Below the pieces are notes generated by a model. The model did not search any database. It saw only the letters and a list, made by a program, of their open reading frames with translations, and had not been told where the DNA came from. Shown in pieces: positions 41,872 to 52,769 of a DNA stretch of 63,571 nucleotides. Position 1 is the stretch's first letter, and every line of letters starts with the position of its first letter. Source of the DNA: Acidobacteriota bacterium (GTDB lineage: Bacteria > Acidobacteriota > Vicinamibacteria > Vicinamibacterales > UBA2999). The position numbers were made by a program, and so were the translations under genes. The stretch lies in contig VFZN01000017.1 of NCBI GenBank assembly GCA_016871195.1, positions 1 to 63,571 on the forward strand. The letters run 5' to 3'.

Positions 41872-42633
41872 TTAGGCCGTCTTCTTGATGAAGTAGTCGA
41901 CCATCTCCGACGAGGAGTTGTCCATCTCCACGTTGAAGTATTCGAGGCGACCCGAGAGGTAGTTGTAGAACCACACCGCCGGGATGGCAACGACGAGGCC
42001 GAGCGCGGTTTCGACGAGCGCTTCCGCGATACCGGCCGACACGGCACCGATACCACCCGAGCCGCTTGACGCGATACCGACGAACGCGTTGATCACGCCG
42101 ACCACCGTGCCGAGCAGACCCACGAACGGCGCGGTCGCGCCGATCGTCGCCAGGCTCGAGACGCCCTTCTTGAGGTCGTTCGAGGTCAGCGCGGTTGCGC
42201 GCAGAATCGAACGGCGGACCGTGTCGAGCACGTCTTCGCGACCGAGCTGGCCACCGCTCTCCTGCTGGAACTGGTATTCCGAGAGACCGGCACCGACCAC
42301 CTTGGCGAGGTGGCTGTAGCGGTAGTCCTTCGATGAGGACAGCGCAATGGCCTCCTTCAGCTTGCCGTCCTTCAGGTGCTTGGCCACCTGAGGCGCGTAG
42401 GCCTTCGACTGCTTGGTGGCCTGGCCGAAGGTGTAGATGCGCTCGATGGCCACGCCCACCGACAGGAACGACATGGCGAACAGCATGAACGCGATGATCT
42501 TGGCCACGACGCCCATCTGCTCATACATCTCAATCCAGTCGAGTTCCTGCGCGAACGCAGGCGAGCTGACCAGTGCCATTACGAGAGCGGCGAATGCGAT
42601 ACGCCCCATCTGAACCATCTTCCGACCTTTCAT
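41872..42633 (-). CDS. exbB: ExbB/MotA/TolQ-type proton channel
   Basis: 253 residues. A cleavable-looking N-terminal segment (MGRIAFAALVMALVSSPAFA) precedes three membrane helices. The MotA/TolQ/ExbB signature is LKKGVSSLATIGATAPFVGLLGTVVGVINAF, here in two parts, followed by GIAEALVETALGLVVAIPAV. It forms the pentameric proton channel with ExbD in the inner membrane. Start ATG 42633 has GGGAGGA five bases upstream. Confidence 0.93.
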   Translation of the reverse strand: MKGRKMVQMGRIAFAALVMALVSSPAFAQELDWIEMYEQMGVVAKIIAFMLFAMSFLSVGVAIERIYTFGQATKQSKAYAPQVAKHLKDGKLKEAIALSSSKDYRYSHLAKVVGAGLSEYQFQQESGGQLGREDVLDTVRRSILRATALTSNDLKKGVSSLATIGATAPFVGLLGTVVGVINAFVGIASSGSGGIGAVSAGIAEALVETALGLVVAIPAVWFYNYLSGRLEYFNVEMDNSSSEMVDYFIKKTA

Positions 42634-42692
42634 TGCGTTCCTCCCGAAAGAGACCGAGTACCCAGTTGAAACCATTGCCACCATCTCCTGAA

Positions 42693-43403
42693 CTACTGCA
42701 GCGTGAACTGCACCGTGACGGTCATGATGACCGGCACCGGCACGCCGTTCAGGAGCGTCGGCGTGAACTGCCACTGGCGCACGGCGTCGAGGGCCGACGC
42801 ATCCAGCAGCGGAATTGAGCGGAGCACCCGGGCGTCCTTGACGGCGCCGTCAGGGCCAATCGTGGCTTCGATGATGACCACGCCCTGCACACGCGCCGAC
42901 TGAGCGATCGGGGGGTATGTGGGATTGACGTGTTTCATCTTGGCCGGGGGCTTGATGTTGCCACCCACACGCACCGGCGCGGCCGGCGGAGGCGGCGGAG
43001 GAGGCTCGGGGATGCCGCCGCTGATGCTACCGGCCACACCACCCACGATGCCGCCATCAATGCCGACATTGCGTTCGAAGTTTTCCAGACCCGTTTCCGG
43101 TTTGATCTCCGACGGAGCCTCGACGGGCGCCGCGTTCGGATTCACATCGACCGGCGGCGGAGGCGGAGCATCTGCCGGTGGGGGCGGAGGCGGAGGCGGG
43201 GGGGGCGGAGGCGGAGGGGCCACCGACACCATCATCAGAGAATCTGACATAGCGGGCAGGGCTCCCACGGCCATGAGCGGCACAATCACCAGTGTCGCCA
43301 GAATCGATGCCTGAATCAGCATCGTCAGCGGCACTGTATACCACATCTTGTTTCCCATCTTGATCGATGGGTCAACAATGTCGCCAAACATGTCGCGTGG
43401 CAC
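42693..43403 (-). CDS. tonB: TonB energy transducer with long polyproline tract
   Basis: 236 residues. One N-terminal membrane helix (about 22-48), a periplasmic linker beginning with about 14 consecutive prolines (roughly residues 63-76) and a second Pro-rich stretch PEPPPPPPPAAPV, then the TonB C-terminal domain (HVNPTYPPIAQSARVQGVVI; GPDGAVKDARVLRSIPLLD; AVRQWQFTPTLLNGVPV). It transmits proton-motive force to TonB-dependent receptors. Start GTG 43403 has GAGGAGG; ATG 43391 is an alternative. Confidence 0.93.
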   Translation of the reverse strand: MPRDMFGDIVDPSIKMGNKMWYTVPLTMLIQASILATLVIVPLMAVGALPAMSDSLMMVSVAPPPPPPPPPPPPPPADAPPPPPVDVNPNAAPVEAPSEIKPETGLENFERNVGIDGGIVGGVAGSISGGIPEPPPPPPPAAPVRVGGNIKPPAKMKHVNPTYPPIAQSARVQGVVIIEATIGPDGAVKDARVLRSIPLLDASALDAVRQWQFTPTLLNGVPVPVIMTVTVQFTLQ

Positions 43404-43445
43404 GAATCCTCCTCACATTCCCGGCGGCAACCGCAAAGGTCACCG

Positions 43446-43475
43446 ATTATAGCCAGCCCGAAAAAACAGTGTCAA
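43446..43475 (-). promoter_or_regulatory. Perfect-hexamer sigma70-type promoter of the tonB-exbB-exbD-exbD operon
   Basis: On the minus strand TTGACA (43475-43470), an 18-bp spacer with a T6 run, and TATAAT (43451-43446). Both hexamers match consensus. The start codon lies 42 bp downstream of the -10. Confidence 0.85.
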
Positions 43476-43522
43476 CGAATATGCCTTCGTCAGGCCGCTG
43501 TCACTGCTCGGATAGTCCCTTA

Positions 43523-43554
43523 GACCCCAGGGGAACATTTTTGCTCCCGGGGTC
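43523..43554 (-). terminator. Inverted repeat between tonB promoter and hppA 3' end
   Basis: GACCCC-A-GGGGA (43523-43534) pairs with TCCC-GGGGTC (43545-43554) around a T-rich loop, about 70 bp past the hppA stop codon. It probably ends the long tgt-to-hppA run. Confidence 0.5.
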
Positions 43555-43622
43555 GTTGGGGGTTTTTCCAACGCCCGGCGATTCTAGCTGCCCGGCGTCA
43601 CCGCGTCAACGATTCTTCGTGG

Positions 43623-46112
43623 TTACTGCTCGATCCGCATGCCGTAGAACGAGCGGTAGACGAACACCATGCTCGCCACGAAAAACACCGCCGCCAGGCC
43701 GCCCGTCAGCAGGGGCCCCGACTGCGCCGACAGATAGACCCCCAGCTCGACCGCCAGCAGGCCAAACAGCGTGGTGAACTTGATCACCGGGTTCATCGCC
43801 ACCGAGGACGTGTCCTTGAACGGGTCGCCCACCGTGTCGCCCACGACCGAGGCGGCGTGCAGGTCGGTGCCCTTCATCTTCAGCTCGGTTTCCACAATCT
43901 TCTTCGCGTTGTCCCACGCGCCACCGGCGTTGGCCATGAAAATCGCCTGATAGAGCCCGAAGAGCGCGATGGAGATCAGGTAGCCGATGAAGAAGAACGG
44001 CTCGACAAAGGCGAACGCCAGGGTCGAGAAGAACACCCCGAGGAAGATGTTGAACATCCCCTTCTGGGCATACTGGGTGCAGATTTCCACCACCTTGCGG
44101 CTGTCTTCCACCGAGGCCTTCGTGGCGCCCTCGAGATCGATGTTCGCCTTGATGAATTCAACGGCCCGGTACGCCCCGGTCGTGACAGCCTGCATCGAGG
44201 CACCCGTGAACCAGTAGATCACCGCGCCGCCCGTGATGAGGCCCAGCAGGAAGGGCGGGTGCAGAATCGACAGCTTGCTGATCGCCGACTGGTCCGTCAG
44301 CCCGCCGGTCAGCGCCATAATGATCGAGAAGATCATCGTGGTGGCGCCCACCACCGCCGTGCCGATCAGCACCGGTTTGGCCGTGGCCTTGAAGGTATTG
44401 CCCGCGCCGTCGTTTTCCTCGAGCAGGTCCTTGGCGACGTGGAAGTTGACCGCGAAGCCAAAGTCCTTCTTGATGTCCTGCTCAATGCCGGGCAGCTGCT
44501 CGATGGTCGACAGCTCGTACACCGACTGCGCATTGTCAGTGACCGGGCCGTAGGAGTCGACCGCGATGGTCACCGGGCCCATGCCCAGGAAACCGAAGGC
44601 CACCAGGCCGAACGCAAAGATGGCAGGCGCCTGCATCAGGTTGCCAAGGCCCATGCCCGACACCCAGTAGGCAATCGCCATGAGGCCCATAATGGCCAGA
44701 CCGAGCCAGTAGCTACTGAAGTTGCCCGCCACCAGGCCCGACAGGATGTTGAGCGAAGGCCCGCCTTCACGCGACGAGGTCACCACCTCGCGCACATGCG
44801 ACGAGTTGGTCGACGTGAACACCTTCACGAATTCCGGGATGATGGCGCCGGCCAGGGTGCCGCACGTAATCACCGTCGACAGCTGCCACCAGAGGTCGGT
44901 GTTGCCCCCTAGGGAGGGAATCAGCAGGTAGCTCAGCACATAGGTCAGCACCATCGACACGATGGACGTCAGCCACACCAGCACGGTCAGCGGCGCCTCG
45001 AAGTCCATCTTCTGCACGCCGGCGTACTTGCCGGCCGCGATGGCGTTGTTGACGAGGTAGGACCCGGCCGAGGCCAGCACCATCATCACGCGCATCATGA
45101 AGATCCACACCAGCAGCTGCACCTGTATCGCCGGGTCGCTGACCGCCAGCATGATGAACGAGATGAGCGCCACACCCGTGACGCCGTAGGTTTCGAAGCC
45201 GTCAGCGGTCGGGCCCACCGAGTCGCCGGCGTTGTCGCCCGTGCAGTCGGCAATCACGCCGGGGTTGCGAGCATCGTCTTCCTTGATCTTGAAGACGACC
45301 TTCATGAGGTCGGAACCGATGTCGGCAATCTTCGTAAAAATCCCGCCGGCAATGCGCAGGGCCGCCGCACCAAGCGACTCGCCGATGGCGAAGCCGAGGA
45401 AGCAGACGCCGGCGTATTCCCCGGGAATGAAGAGCAGGATGGCCAGCATGAACAGCAGCTCGACCGAGATCAGCATCATGCCGACGCTCATGCCGGCCCG
45501 CAGCGGAATATCACAGACCGGAAACGCTTCGCCCCGCAGGCTGGCGAACGCCGTGCGCGAGTTGGCCAGGGTGTTGATGCGGATGCCGTACCACGCCACG
45601 CCGTAGCTGCCCGCAATGCCCACCAGGCTGAACAGCAGGACAATGCCGATCTTCCAGGCCTCGAGACCAATCAGCGAGAAGTAGGCGACCATCACGACGC
45701 CGATGAACAGCTCGAGAATCAGCAGGAACTTGCCCTGCTGCACCATGTAGGCCTTGCACGTCTCGTAGATGAGCTCGGAGATCTCGGCCATCGAGCGGTG
45801 CACCGGCAGGGTTTTCACCCCCCGGTAAACCCAGGCACCGAACAGCAGGCCCAGAACCGAGACCACGAGACCCGTCAGGAGAATGTCGTGCCCGGTCATG
45901 CCCAGGAAGTTGCCCTGGTTGAGGTCGGGCAGCTGGATGTTGATTTCCCCGCCGGGGGCGTGGCCACCGGCGTGAGCCGCTGTCACGTGTTCCTGCCCGG
46001 CGTGTTCCTGAGCCGCCACGACCACCGGAGCGGCCACCCCCGCCAGCGTCAACGCCAGCAGCAGTGCCGCCGCACGGCGTCCCATCATTTGCGCGCGAAG
46101 TCTCGTCAGCAT
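43623..46112 (-). CDS. hppA: Membrane-bound proton/sodium-translocating pyrophosphatase
   Basis: 829 residues, about 16 membrane segments. Catalytic acidic clusters are present: DIGSDLMKVVFKIKEDDARN, DCTGDNAGDSVGPTADGFET and GDTVGDPFKDTSSVAMNP. The determinant region reads GAGNTFKATAK; Lys in the position usually occupied by Ala in K+-dependent enzymes points to a K+-independent H+ pump, though the second determinant is Ala rather than Thr. The N-terminus has a signal-like helix and a His-rich stretch (QEHAGQEHVTAAHAGGHAPG) not usual for the family. It uses PPi hydrolysis to energise the inner membrane. Confidence 0.94.
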   Translation of the reverse strand: MLTRLRAQMMGRRAAALLLALTLAGVAAPVVVAAQEHAGQEHVTAAHAGGHAPGGEINIQLPDLNQGNFLGMTGHDILLTGLVVSVLGLLFGAWVYRGVKTLPVHRSMAEISELIYETCKAYMVQQGKFLLILELFIGVVMVAYFSLIGLEAWKIGIVLLFSLVGIAGSYGVAWYGIRINTLANSRTAFASLRGEAFPVCDIPLRAGMSVGMMLISVELLFMLAILLFIPGEYAGVCFLGFAIGESLGAAALRIAGGIFTKIADIGSDLMKVVFKIKEDDARNPGVIADCTGDNAGDSVGPTADGFETYGVTGVALISFIMLAVSDPAIQVQLLVWIFMMRVMMVLASAGSYLVNNAIAAGKYAGVQKMDFEAPLTVLVWLTSIVSMVLTYVLSYLLIPSLGGNTDLWWQLSTVITCGTLAGAIIPEFVKVFTSTNSSHVREVVTSSREGGPSLNILSGLVAGNFSSYWLGLAIMGLMAIAYWVSGMGLGNLMQAPAIFAFGLVAFGFLGMGPVTIAVDSYGPVTDNAQSVYELSTIEQLPGIEQDIKKDFGFAVNFHVAKDLLEENDGAGNTFKATAKPVLIGTAVVGATTMIFSIIMALTGGLTDQSAISKLSILHPPFLLGLITGGAVIYWFTGASMQAVTTGAYRAVEFIKANIDLEGATKASVEDSRKVVEICTQYAQKGMFNIFLGVFFSTLAFAFVEPFFFIGYLISIALFGLYQAIFMANAGGAWDNAKKIVETELKMKGTDLHAASVVGDTVGDPFKDTSSVAMNPVIKFTTLFGLLAVELGVYLSAQSGPLLTGGLAAVFFVASMVFVYRSFYGMRIEQ

Positions 46113-46156
46113 GTTCTCCTGTCCTCAGTGAAACCAGACGCCACCATGTTCTGCCT

Positions 46157-46786
46157 CTACCGCCCCTGCTCCCTCGTCGGCGGAGGCGGCGGCGTCAGCC
46201 CCCCCACCCGGCCGGGCAGCGCCATGCCCCCGGTCAGGAAGATCCGTATGCCCTCTTCCACCGTGATGTCCGGCGCCGACACCTGTCCTCTGGGCACCAC
46301 GACGATGTCGCCCAGATACAGGTGGTTCGTCGGCACATACACGGCCGCGAATGCCTCGGGGCCCTGGCCTCGGTCGAGCGTGAACTCGCGGGTCAAAAAG
46401 CCCAGTAGCAATCCGCGTCGCGGCTCGTCCACCAGAACGACCCGCTTGAATCCCTGCTCGTTCTCTGGCGAAAACGCCACAACGAGTTGCTTGACTGGCG
46501 CATAGATTGTCCTGAAGACCGGCACCTGAAGCAACCAGTGCTCAGCCTTCGACAACAACCGCCGCCCCAGCACGTTGGTCGCCAGTGTGCCCACCAGCAG
46601 CACCACCAGGGCGGTCAGCAGCACCCCGAGTCCGGCCACCGGACGCCCGATCCAGCGTTGCGCCAGGGGAATGGCGACGCCGTCGACCGCGCGGAAAAAC
46701 CATCCGAGCGTGACGACACTAACCAGTACCGGCACCATCACGACGATGCCCGTCAGGAAACGTCGACGCAACCAGGCCATCGCCAT
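46157..46786 (-). CDS. DUF502 family membrane protein
   Basis: 209 residues. Two N-terminal membrane helices (FLTGIVVMVPVLVSVVTLGW; LLTALVVLLVGTLATNVLG), then a soluble domain with PVFRTIYAPVKQLVVAF, LVDEPRRGLLLGFLTRE and YVPTNHLYLGDIVVVPR, a pattern typical of DUF502. The C-terminus is Pro-rich. Function unknown; likely inner-membrane. Start ATG 46786 lies just after the uppP stop. Confidence 0.85.
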   Translation of the reverse strand: MAMAWLRRRFLTGIVVMVPVLVSVVTLGWFFRAVDGVAIPLAQRWIGRPVAGLGVLLTALVVLLVGTLATNVLGRRLLSKAEHWLLQVPVFRTIYAPVKQLVVAFSPENEQGFKRVVLVDEPRRGLLLGFLTREFTLDRGQGPEAFAAVYVPTNHLYLGDIVVVPRGQVSAPDITVEEGIRIFLTGGMALPGRVGGLTPPPPPTREQGR

Positions 46787-46788
46787 CG

Positions 46789-47601
46789 TCAGTCCCGTCC
46801 CAGCCACAGGAGGGTTGCCACTGACACCACCAGCCGATACACGGCAAACCCGTGAAGTGTATGCCCAACCAGATAGCGGAGGAAATACTTCACCGTGACG
46901 TATCCCACCAGCGCCGACACCGCCAACCCCATCAGCAGCAGGGCCACCGGGACGGGTGCGTCGGCCGGGGCCTGGACGACCTCCACCACTTCGTTCGCCG
47001 CCGCGGCGGTGACCGCCGGAAGTCCCAGCAGAAACACAAACCGCGCCGCCGATTCACGCGTGAGCCCCAGCAGCATCGCCACCGTCAGCGTCGCCCCCGA
47101 CCGCGACACGCCAGGCACCAGAGCGGCCACCTGCGCGAGACCAATTAGCAGGGCCTCCCCGTATCCCAGCGTCGCGGCCTCGCGAGTGCGGGCACCCCGC
47201 CACTCAGCCAGCGACAGCCCCACCGCCCCAACGGCCATGGTGACGACCACCACCCCGGGCGAACGCAGGGGGCCCGACACGAGGTCGGAAAATCCCAGCC
47301 CCACCAGTCCGACGGGCATCGTCCCAACCACGATCAGCCGTCCCAGATGTTCCCAGCGTCCCTGGTGGCCCAGCAGGGCTCGGGGCGCCGCCACCGTCAG
47401 GCTGACCACCTCAGCCCGGAAGAACCAGGAGACCGACAGGAGGGTGCCAGCGTGACACGCGACGTCGAACGCCAGGCCAAACCGGCCCGAATCCCAGCCG
47501 GTGACGGCCCGCGCCAGAATGAGATGTCCCGAGCTCGAGACCGGCAGAAACTCGGTCAGGCCCTGAATGACGCCGAGCAGGGCTGCGGCAACCAGTTCCA
47601 A
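46789..47601 (-). CDS. uppP: Undecaprenyl-diphosphate phosphatase
   Basis: 270 residues, about eight membrane helices. Signatures: GVIQGLTEFLPVSSSGHLIL (with the catalytic Glu and Ser motif) and LVPGVSRSGATLTVAMLLG. It recycles the lipid carrier for peptidoglycan and O-antigen synthesis. Start is TTG 47601, preceded by TAAGG and only three bases after the secF stop. Confidence 0.94.
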   Translation of the reverse strand: MELVAAALLGVIQGLTEFLPVSSSGHLILARAVTGWDSGRFGLAFDVACHAGTLLSVSWFFRAEVVSLTVAAPRALLGHQGRWEHLGRLIVVGTMPVGLVGLGFSDLVSGPLRSPGVVVVTMAVGAVGLSLAEWRGARTREAATLGYGEALLIGLAQVAALVPGVSRSGATLTVAMLLGLTRESAARFVFLLGLPAVTAAAANEVVEVVQAPADAPVPVALLLMGLAVSALVGYVTVKYFLRYLVGHTLHGFAVYRLVVSVATLLWLGRD

Positions 47602-47604
47602 GCC

Positions 47605-48537
47605 TTACGCCTTGCGAGCCGGCTGGGGGCGCCCCTCGGCCTGCCGGCCACTGACCACAATCGCGATGGCCGCTGCAATGAACACGGTCGAATAGGTGCC
47701 ACTAATGATGCCCACCAGCATCGTGAAAGCAAAGCCCTCGAGCACCTCTCCGCCGAACAGATACAGCGACAGCACCGACAGGAACGTGGTGCCTGCCGTG
47801 ATGACCGTGCGGCTCAGGGTCTCATTGACACTGGCGTTGACCACGGCCTCGAGCGGATCGCGACGGCGTGACTTCAGGTTCTCACGCACGCGGTCGAAGA
47901 TGACAATGGTGTCATTCACCGAGTAGCCAGTGATGGTGAGAATGGCGGCCACGATGTTCAGCGACAGGTCGTATCCGAAGAACACCAGGAATGCGAGCGT
48001 CACGAGCACGTCGTGCAGGGTCGCGGCGATGGCGCCGATGGCAAAGGCGAACCGGAACCGGATGCCGATGTAGATCGTGATGCCGACAATGGAGGCGAGC
48101 GTCGCGTAGATGCCTTTCAGCTGCAGGTCACGCCCGATGACCGGACCCACGATGTCGCGGCTGATGACCTCGAAGGTGCCCAGATTGGCGGAGGTCACGG
48201 CATCGACCACCTGACGGGCCCCCTGCTCGAGGCTCGTGCCCTGCTCTGCTGCCTCGACGAGCGGCAGGCGCACCAGCCACTCATGGGCCTGCGCCTCACC
48301 GTACTGCTGGACGATCTTTTCGCCCGGAATGGTGTCGAGAGCGCGCCGGAGCCCGTCTTCGGCGACCGGCTGCTGGAAGCGCAGGACGAGGCTCGTACCT
48401 CCCGAGAAGTCGATACCGAGCGGCAGACCGCGCGTGATGATGAGGGCGATGCCCGCGGCGATCACTAGTGTCGACAGGCCCAGGGCCTGCCACCGCCACT
48501 GGATGAAATTGTAATTGGCGTGCTCGAAGATGCGCAT
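47605..48537 (-). CDS. secF: Protein translocase subunit SecF
   Basis: 310 residues, six membrane helices of the RND-like SecDF family. Motifs: LGIDFSGGTSLVLRF, GPVIGRDLQLKGIYATLASI, VLVTLAFLVFFGYDLSLNIV, ITGYSVNDTIVIFDRVREN and NETLSRTVITAGTTFLSVL. It uses proton-motive force to pull exported proteins. secD ends two bases before its start. Confidence 0.95.
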   Translation of the reverse strand: MRIFEHANYNFIQWRWQALGLSTLVIAAGIALIITRGLPLGIDFSGGTSLVLRFQQPVAEDGLRRALDTIPGEKIVQQYGEAQAHEWLVRLPLVEAAEQGTSLEQGARQVVDAVTSANLGTFEVISRDIVGPVIGRDLQLKGIYATLASIVGITIYIGIRFRFAFAIGAIAATLHDVLVTLAFLVFFGYDLSLNIVAAILTITGYSVNDTIVIFDRVRENLKSRRRDPLEAVVNASVNETLSRTVITAGTTFLSVLSLYLFGGEVLEGFAFTMLVGIISGTYSTVFIAAAIAIVVSGRQAEGRPQPARKA

Positions 48538-48539
48538 GA

Positions 48540-50102
<1,563 letters not shown>

Positions 50103-50123
50103 GGTTGCTGGAATGAGGGGGAA

Positions 50124-50471
50124 TCAGGCGGACTGGTCGGCCACGGGCGGCTGTCCCTGATAGCCGACAACGGCGGTCCGCACGATCGTGATGCGGACGC
50201 TCGGGGCGATTTGCAGCTGAATGCCATCCTCAGACACGCGGGTCACCTCGCCCATGATGCCGCCAGAGGTGACCACGCGATCGCCGTTCTTGAGCGCCGA
50301 CAGGAACTCGTCGACCTTCTTCTGGCGCCGCTTCATCGGCAGCATCACCAGAAAATAGAAGATGGCGATGACGAAGACGAAGGGCAGCAGTTGCAGGAGG
50401 GGACTCGAGGCCAGCGCCGGGGGCGCAGCCATGGCGAGCAGGCCGGGCAGACTGTGGGCGGTCGGGGTCAT
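50124..50471 (-). CDS. yajC: Preprotein translocase accessory subunit YajC
   Basis: 115 residues. One membrane helix ([20 protein letters not shown]), then [21 protein letters not shown] and the [14 protein letters not shown] motif. The start overlaps the tgt stop (ATGA), the classical tgt-yajC-secD-secF order. Confidence 0.94.
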   Translation of the reverse strand: MTPTAHSLPGLLAMAAPPALASSPLLQLLPFVFVIAIFYFLVMLPMKRRQKKVDEFLSALKNGDRVVTSGGIMGEVTRVSEDGIQLQIAPSVRITIVRTAVVGYQGQPPVADQSA

Positions 50472-51610
50472 GCGTTCAGCGCGCCAGCGGAAAAAGTTTG
50501 GCGAAACTCCTGTCTGAAACGGGCAAACGTTCCAAACACAATAGCGTCCCTTACCCTCCGCATCGTGTCAAGGTAAAAGAAGACGTTGTGCACCGTGTTG
50601 AGGATGCCGGCCGTCATCTCTCCGGCCACGAAGAGGTGTCGCAGATAGGCCCGTGACACGGTGCGGCACGCATAGCAGCCGCACGCCGGGTCAACGGGCC
50701 CATCGTCCTCGGCATGCACGGCATTTTTGATGTTGAGCACGCCGTGACGCGTGAACAGCCGGCCGTTGCGTGCATTGCGTGTGGGCATCACGCAGTCGAA
50801 CATGTCGATGCCGCTACCCACCGCCTCGATCAGATCGAGCGGCGTGCCCACACCCATCAGATATCTGGGCTGGTCCTCGGGTAGGAGCGGTGCGGTGTGC
50901 GCCACCATGTCGTACATCACGGCGCTGGGTTCCCCGACGCTGAGGCCCCCGATGGCGTATCCGTCGAAGCCCACCTCGCGGGTGAGCGCCGCACTCCGGA
51001 TCCGCTGCGCCGGGTCGGCACCGCCCTGCACGATGCCGAACTGCATCTGCCCGGCGCCATGAGCCGAGCCATCTCGTCGCTGGAGAAAATGTGCGCGGGC
51101 TCGCGCCGCCCAGCGCGCGGTCAGCCCGACCGAAGCGGCAATGGCATCCGGCGGCGCGGGCAGGGCCGGACACTCATCAAGCACCATCGCAATGTCAGAG
51201 CCCAGATTGAGCTGGATGTCGACCACCGACTCGGGTGTGAGCAGGTGGCGGCTGCCGTCCAGGTGTGACGAAAAGGCCACGCCGTCTTCCGTCAGACGCC
51301 GGCGATCGGCGAGGCTGAAGACCTGGAATCCGCCGCTGTCGGTGAGGATGGGTCTCGGCCATCCCGAGAACGCATGCAGGCCACCCCGCCGTGCGATGAG
51401 CGCATCCCCGGGCCGTAGATGCAGGTGATAGGTGTTCCCGAGGATGATTTGCGCCCCGGCTTCGAACAGATCCCTCGGGGTCAGGGCCTTGACGACGCCC
51501 TGCGTGCCGACAGGCATGAAGACCGGCGTCTCGATGGTGCCGTGCGCCGTGCGCAGACGACCGCGGCGGGCCTGGCCGTCGCGGGCCAGCAGTTGGAAGC
51601 CTTCAGACAT
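50468..51610 (-). CDS. tgt: Queuine tRNA-ribosyltransferase
   Basis: 380 residues, TIM-barrel. Motifs: [35 protein letters not shown] (catalytic Asp), [43 protein letters not shown], and the zinc site [18 protein letters not shown]. It exchanges guanine-34 for preQ1 in GUN-anticodon tRNAs. No que genes nearby. A -10 (TAATAC) shared with ddl lies 14 bp upstream. Confidence 0.95.
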   Translation of the reverse strand: MSEGFQLLARDGQARRGRLRTAHGTIETPVFMPVGTQGVVKALTPRDLFEAGAQIILGNTYHLHLRPGDALIARRGGLHAFSGWPRPILTDSGGFQVFSLADRRRLTEDGVAFSSHLDGSRHLLTPESVVDIQLNLGSDIAMVLDECPALPAPPDAIAASVGLTARWAARARAHFLQRRDGSAHGAGQMQFGIVQGGADPAQRIRSAALTREVGFDGYAIGGLSVGEPSAVMYDMVAHTAPLLPEDQPRYLMGVGTPLDLIEAVGSGIDMFDCVMPTRNARNGRLFTRHGVLNIKNAVHAEDDGPVDPACGCYACRTVSRAYLRHLFVAGEMTAGILNTVHNVFFYLDTMRRVRDAIVFGTFARFRQEFRQTFSAGALNA

Positions 51611-51624
51611 TGCGTAAACGCTGT

Positions 51625-51631
51625 GTATTAT
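51625..51631. promoter_or_regulatory. Symmetric -10 element shared by tgt and ddl
   Basis: GTATTAT reads TATTAT (51626-51631) on plus, 7 bp before ddl GTG 51639, and TAATAC (51630-51625) on minus, 14 bp before tgt ATG 51610. The same heptamer is found between fumA and the methyltransferase gene. Confidence 0.5.
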
Positions 51632-51638
51632 CGCTGAC

Positions 51639-52769
51639 GTGAACAGACTGCGCGTAGGCGTGCTCTATGGCGGCCGGTCGGGCGAGCATGAAGTGTCATT
51701 GGCGTCGGCCGCCTCGGTGCTGGCGCATCTCGACCGCTCACGTTACGACCCTGTGGCGATTCGTATCGGGCGCGATGGCGTGTGGCGCCTCGACGGCGCG
51801 GGCCCGACGCGCGTGTCGGCGGCCGAGGTGATCACCGCGGCGCAGCAGGGCGATGCCGGAGGCGCAGCGGGTGCCGTGGTGATGCTGCGGCCATATCGGT
51901 CCACCGAGCCGCTGCTGGTACTGGCGGCCGACGGGACGGTTGCAGACCGTCGTCCGATCGACGTGATCTTTCCAGTGCTGCATGGGCCCTTCGGCGAGGA
52001 CGGTACGCTGCAGGGCCTTCTGGAACTGGCGGACATCGCATACGTCGGCCCAGGGGTGGCCGCGTCAGCTGTCGGCATGGACAAAGTGCTGATGAAGCAG
52101 GTCTTCGAGGCCCACGGTATGCCGCAGGTACGCTGGTGCGCCTGCACGGCGTTCGAATGGCAGCAGGCTGCGGCCTCCGTGCGTGCGCGCGCACTGGCCC
52201 TCGGCCTTCCGCTGTTCGTGAAGCCGGCCAACCTCGGGTCCAGCGTCGGTATCTCGAAGGTGCTCACCGGCGACGCCCTCGATGCCGCCATCTGCGAGGC
52301 ACTGCACTACGACCGTCGGATCATCATCGAGGCCGGCGTTGACCAGGCCCGCGAAATCGAGTGTGCCGTGCTCGGTAATGACGAACCGCGCGCGTCTGTG
52401 GCCGGCGAGATCATCCCCGGCCGCGACTTCTACGACTACGAGGCCAAGTATCTGGATGACACGTCGGTGTCGGTGATTCCCGCTGAGTTGTCCGGGGCGC
52501 AGGTCCGCGAGGTGCAGCGGCTCGCCGTGGCGGCATTCCGCGCCATCGACGCCACGGGATTGTCGCGCGTCGATTTTCTGCTATCCCGGTCGACGGGTGC
52601 CCTGCTGCTGAATGAGATCAACACCATGCCGGGCTTTACCACCATCAGTATGTTCGCCAAACTGTGGGCGGCCAGCGGTGTGGCCTTCGGTCCGCTGCTC
52701 GACGTATTGATTGCACTGGCGCGCGAGCGACACGCGGCACGGCAGGCGCTACGCACCAACCCGCTGTGA
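51639..52769 (+). CDS. ddl: D-alanine--D-alanine ligase
   Basis: 376 residues, ATP-grasp. Motifs: [86 protein letters not shown] and [13 protein letters not shown]. It makes the D-Ala-D-Ala of peptidoglycan. Start GTG 51639 follows TATTAT by 7 bp without an RBS. The next gene begins in a GTGA overlap at its stop. Confidence 0.95.
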   Translation: MNRLRVGVLYGGRSGEHEVSLASAASVLAHLDRSRYDPVAIRIGRDGVWRLDGAGPTRVSAAEVITAAQQGDAGGAAGAVVMLRPYRSTEPLLVLAADGTVADRRPIDVIFPVLHGPFGEDGTLQGLLELADIAYVGPGVAASAVGMDKVLMKQVFEAHGMPQVRWCACTAFEWQQAAASVRARALALGLPLFVKPANLGSSVGISKVLTGDALDAAICEALHYDRRIIIEAGVDQAREIECAVLGNDEPRASVAGEIIPGRDFYDYEAKYLDDTSVSVIPAELSGAQVREVQRLAVAAFRAIDATGLSRVDFLLSRSTGALLLNEINTMPGFTTISMFAKLWAASGVAFGPLLDVLIALARERHAARQALRTNPL

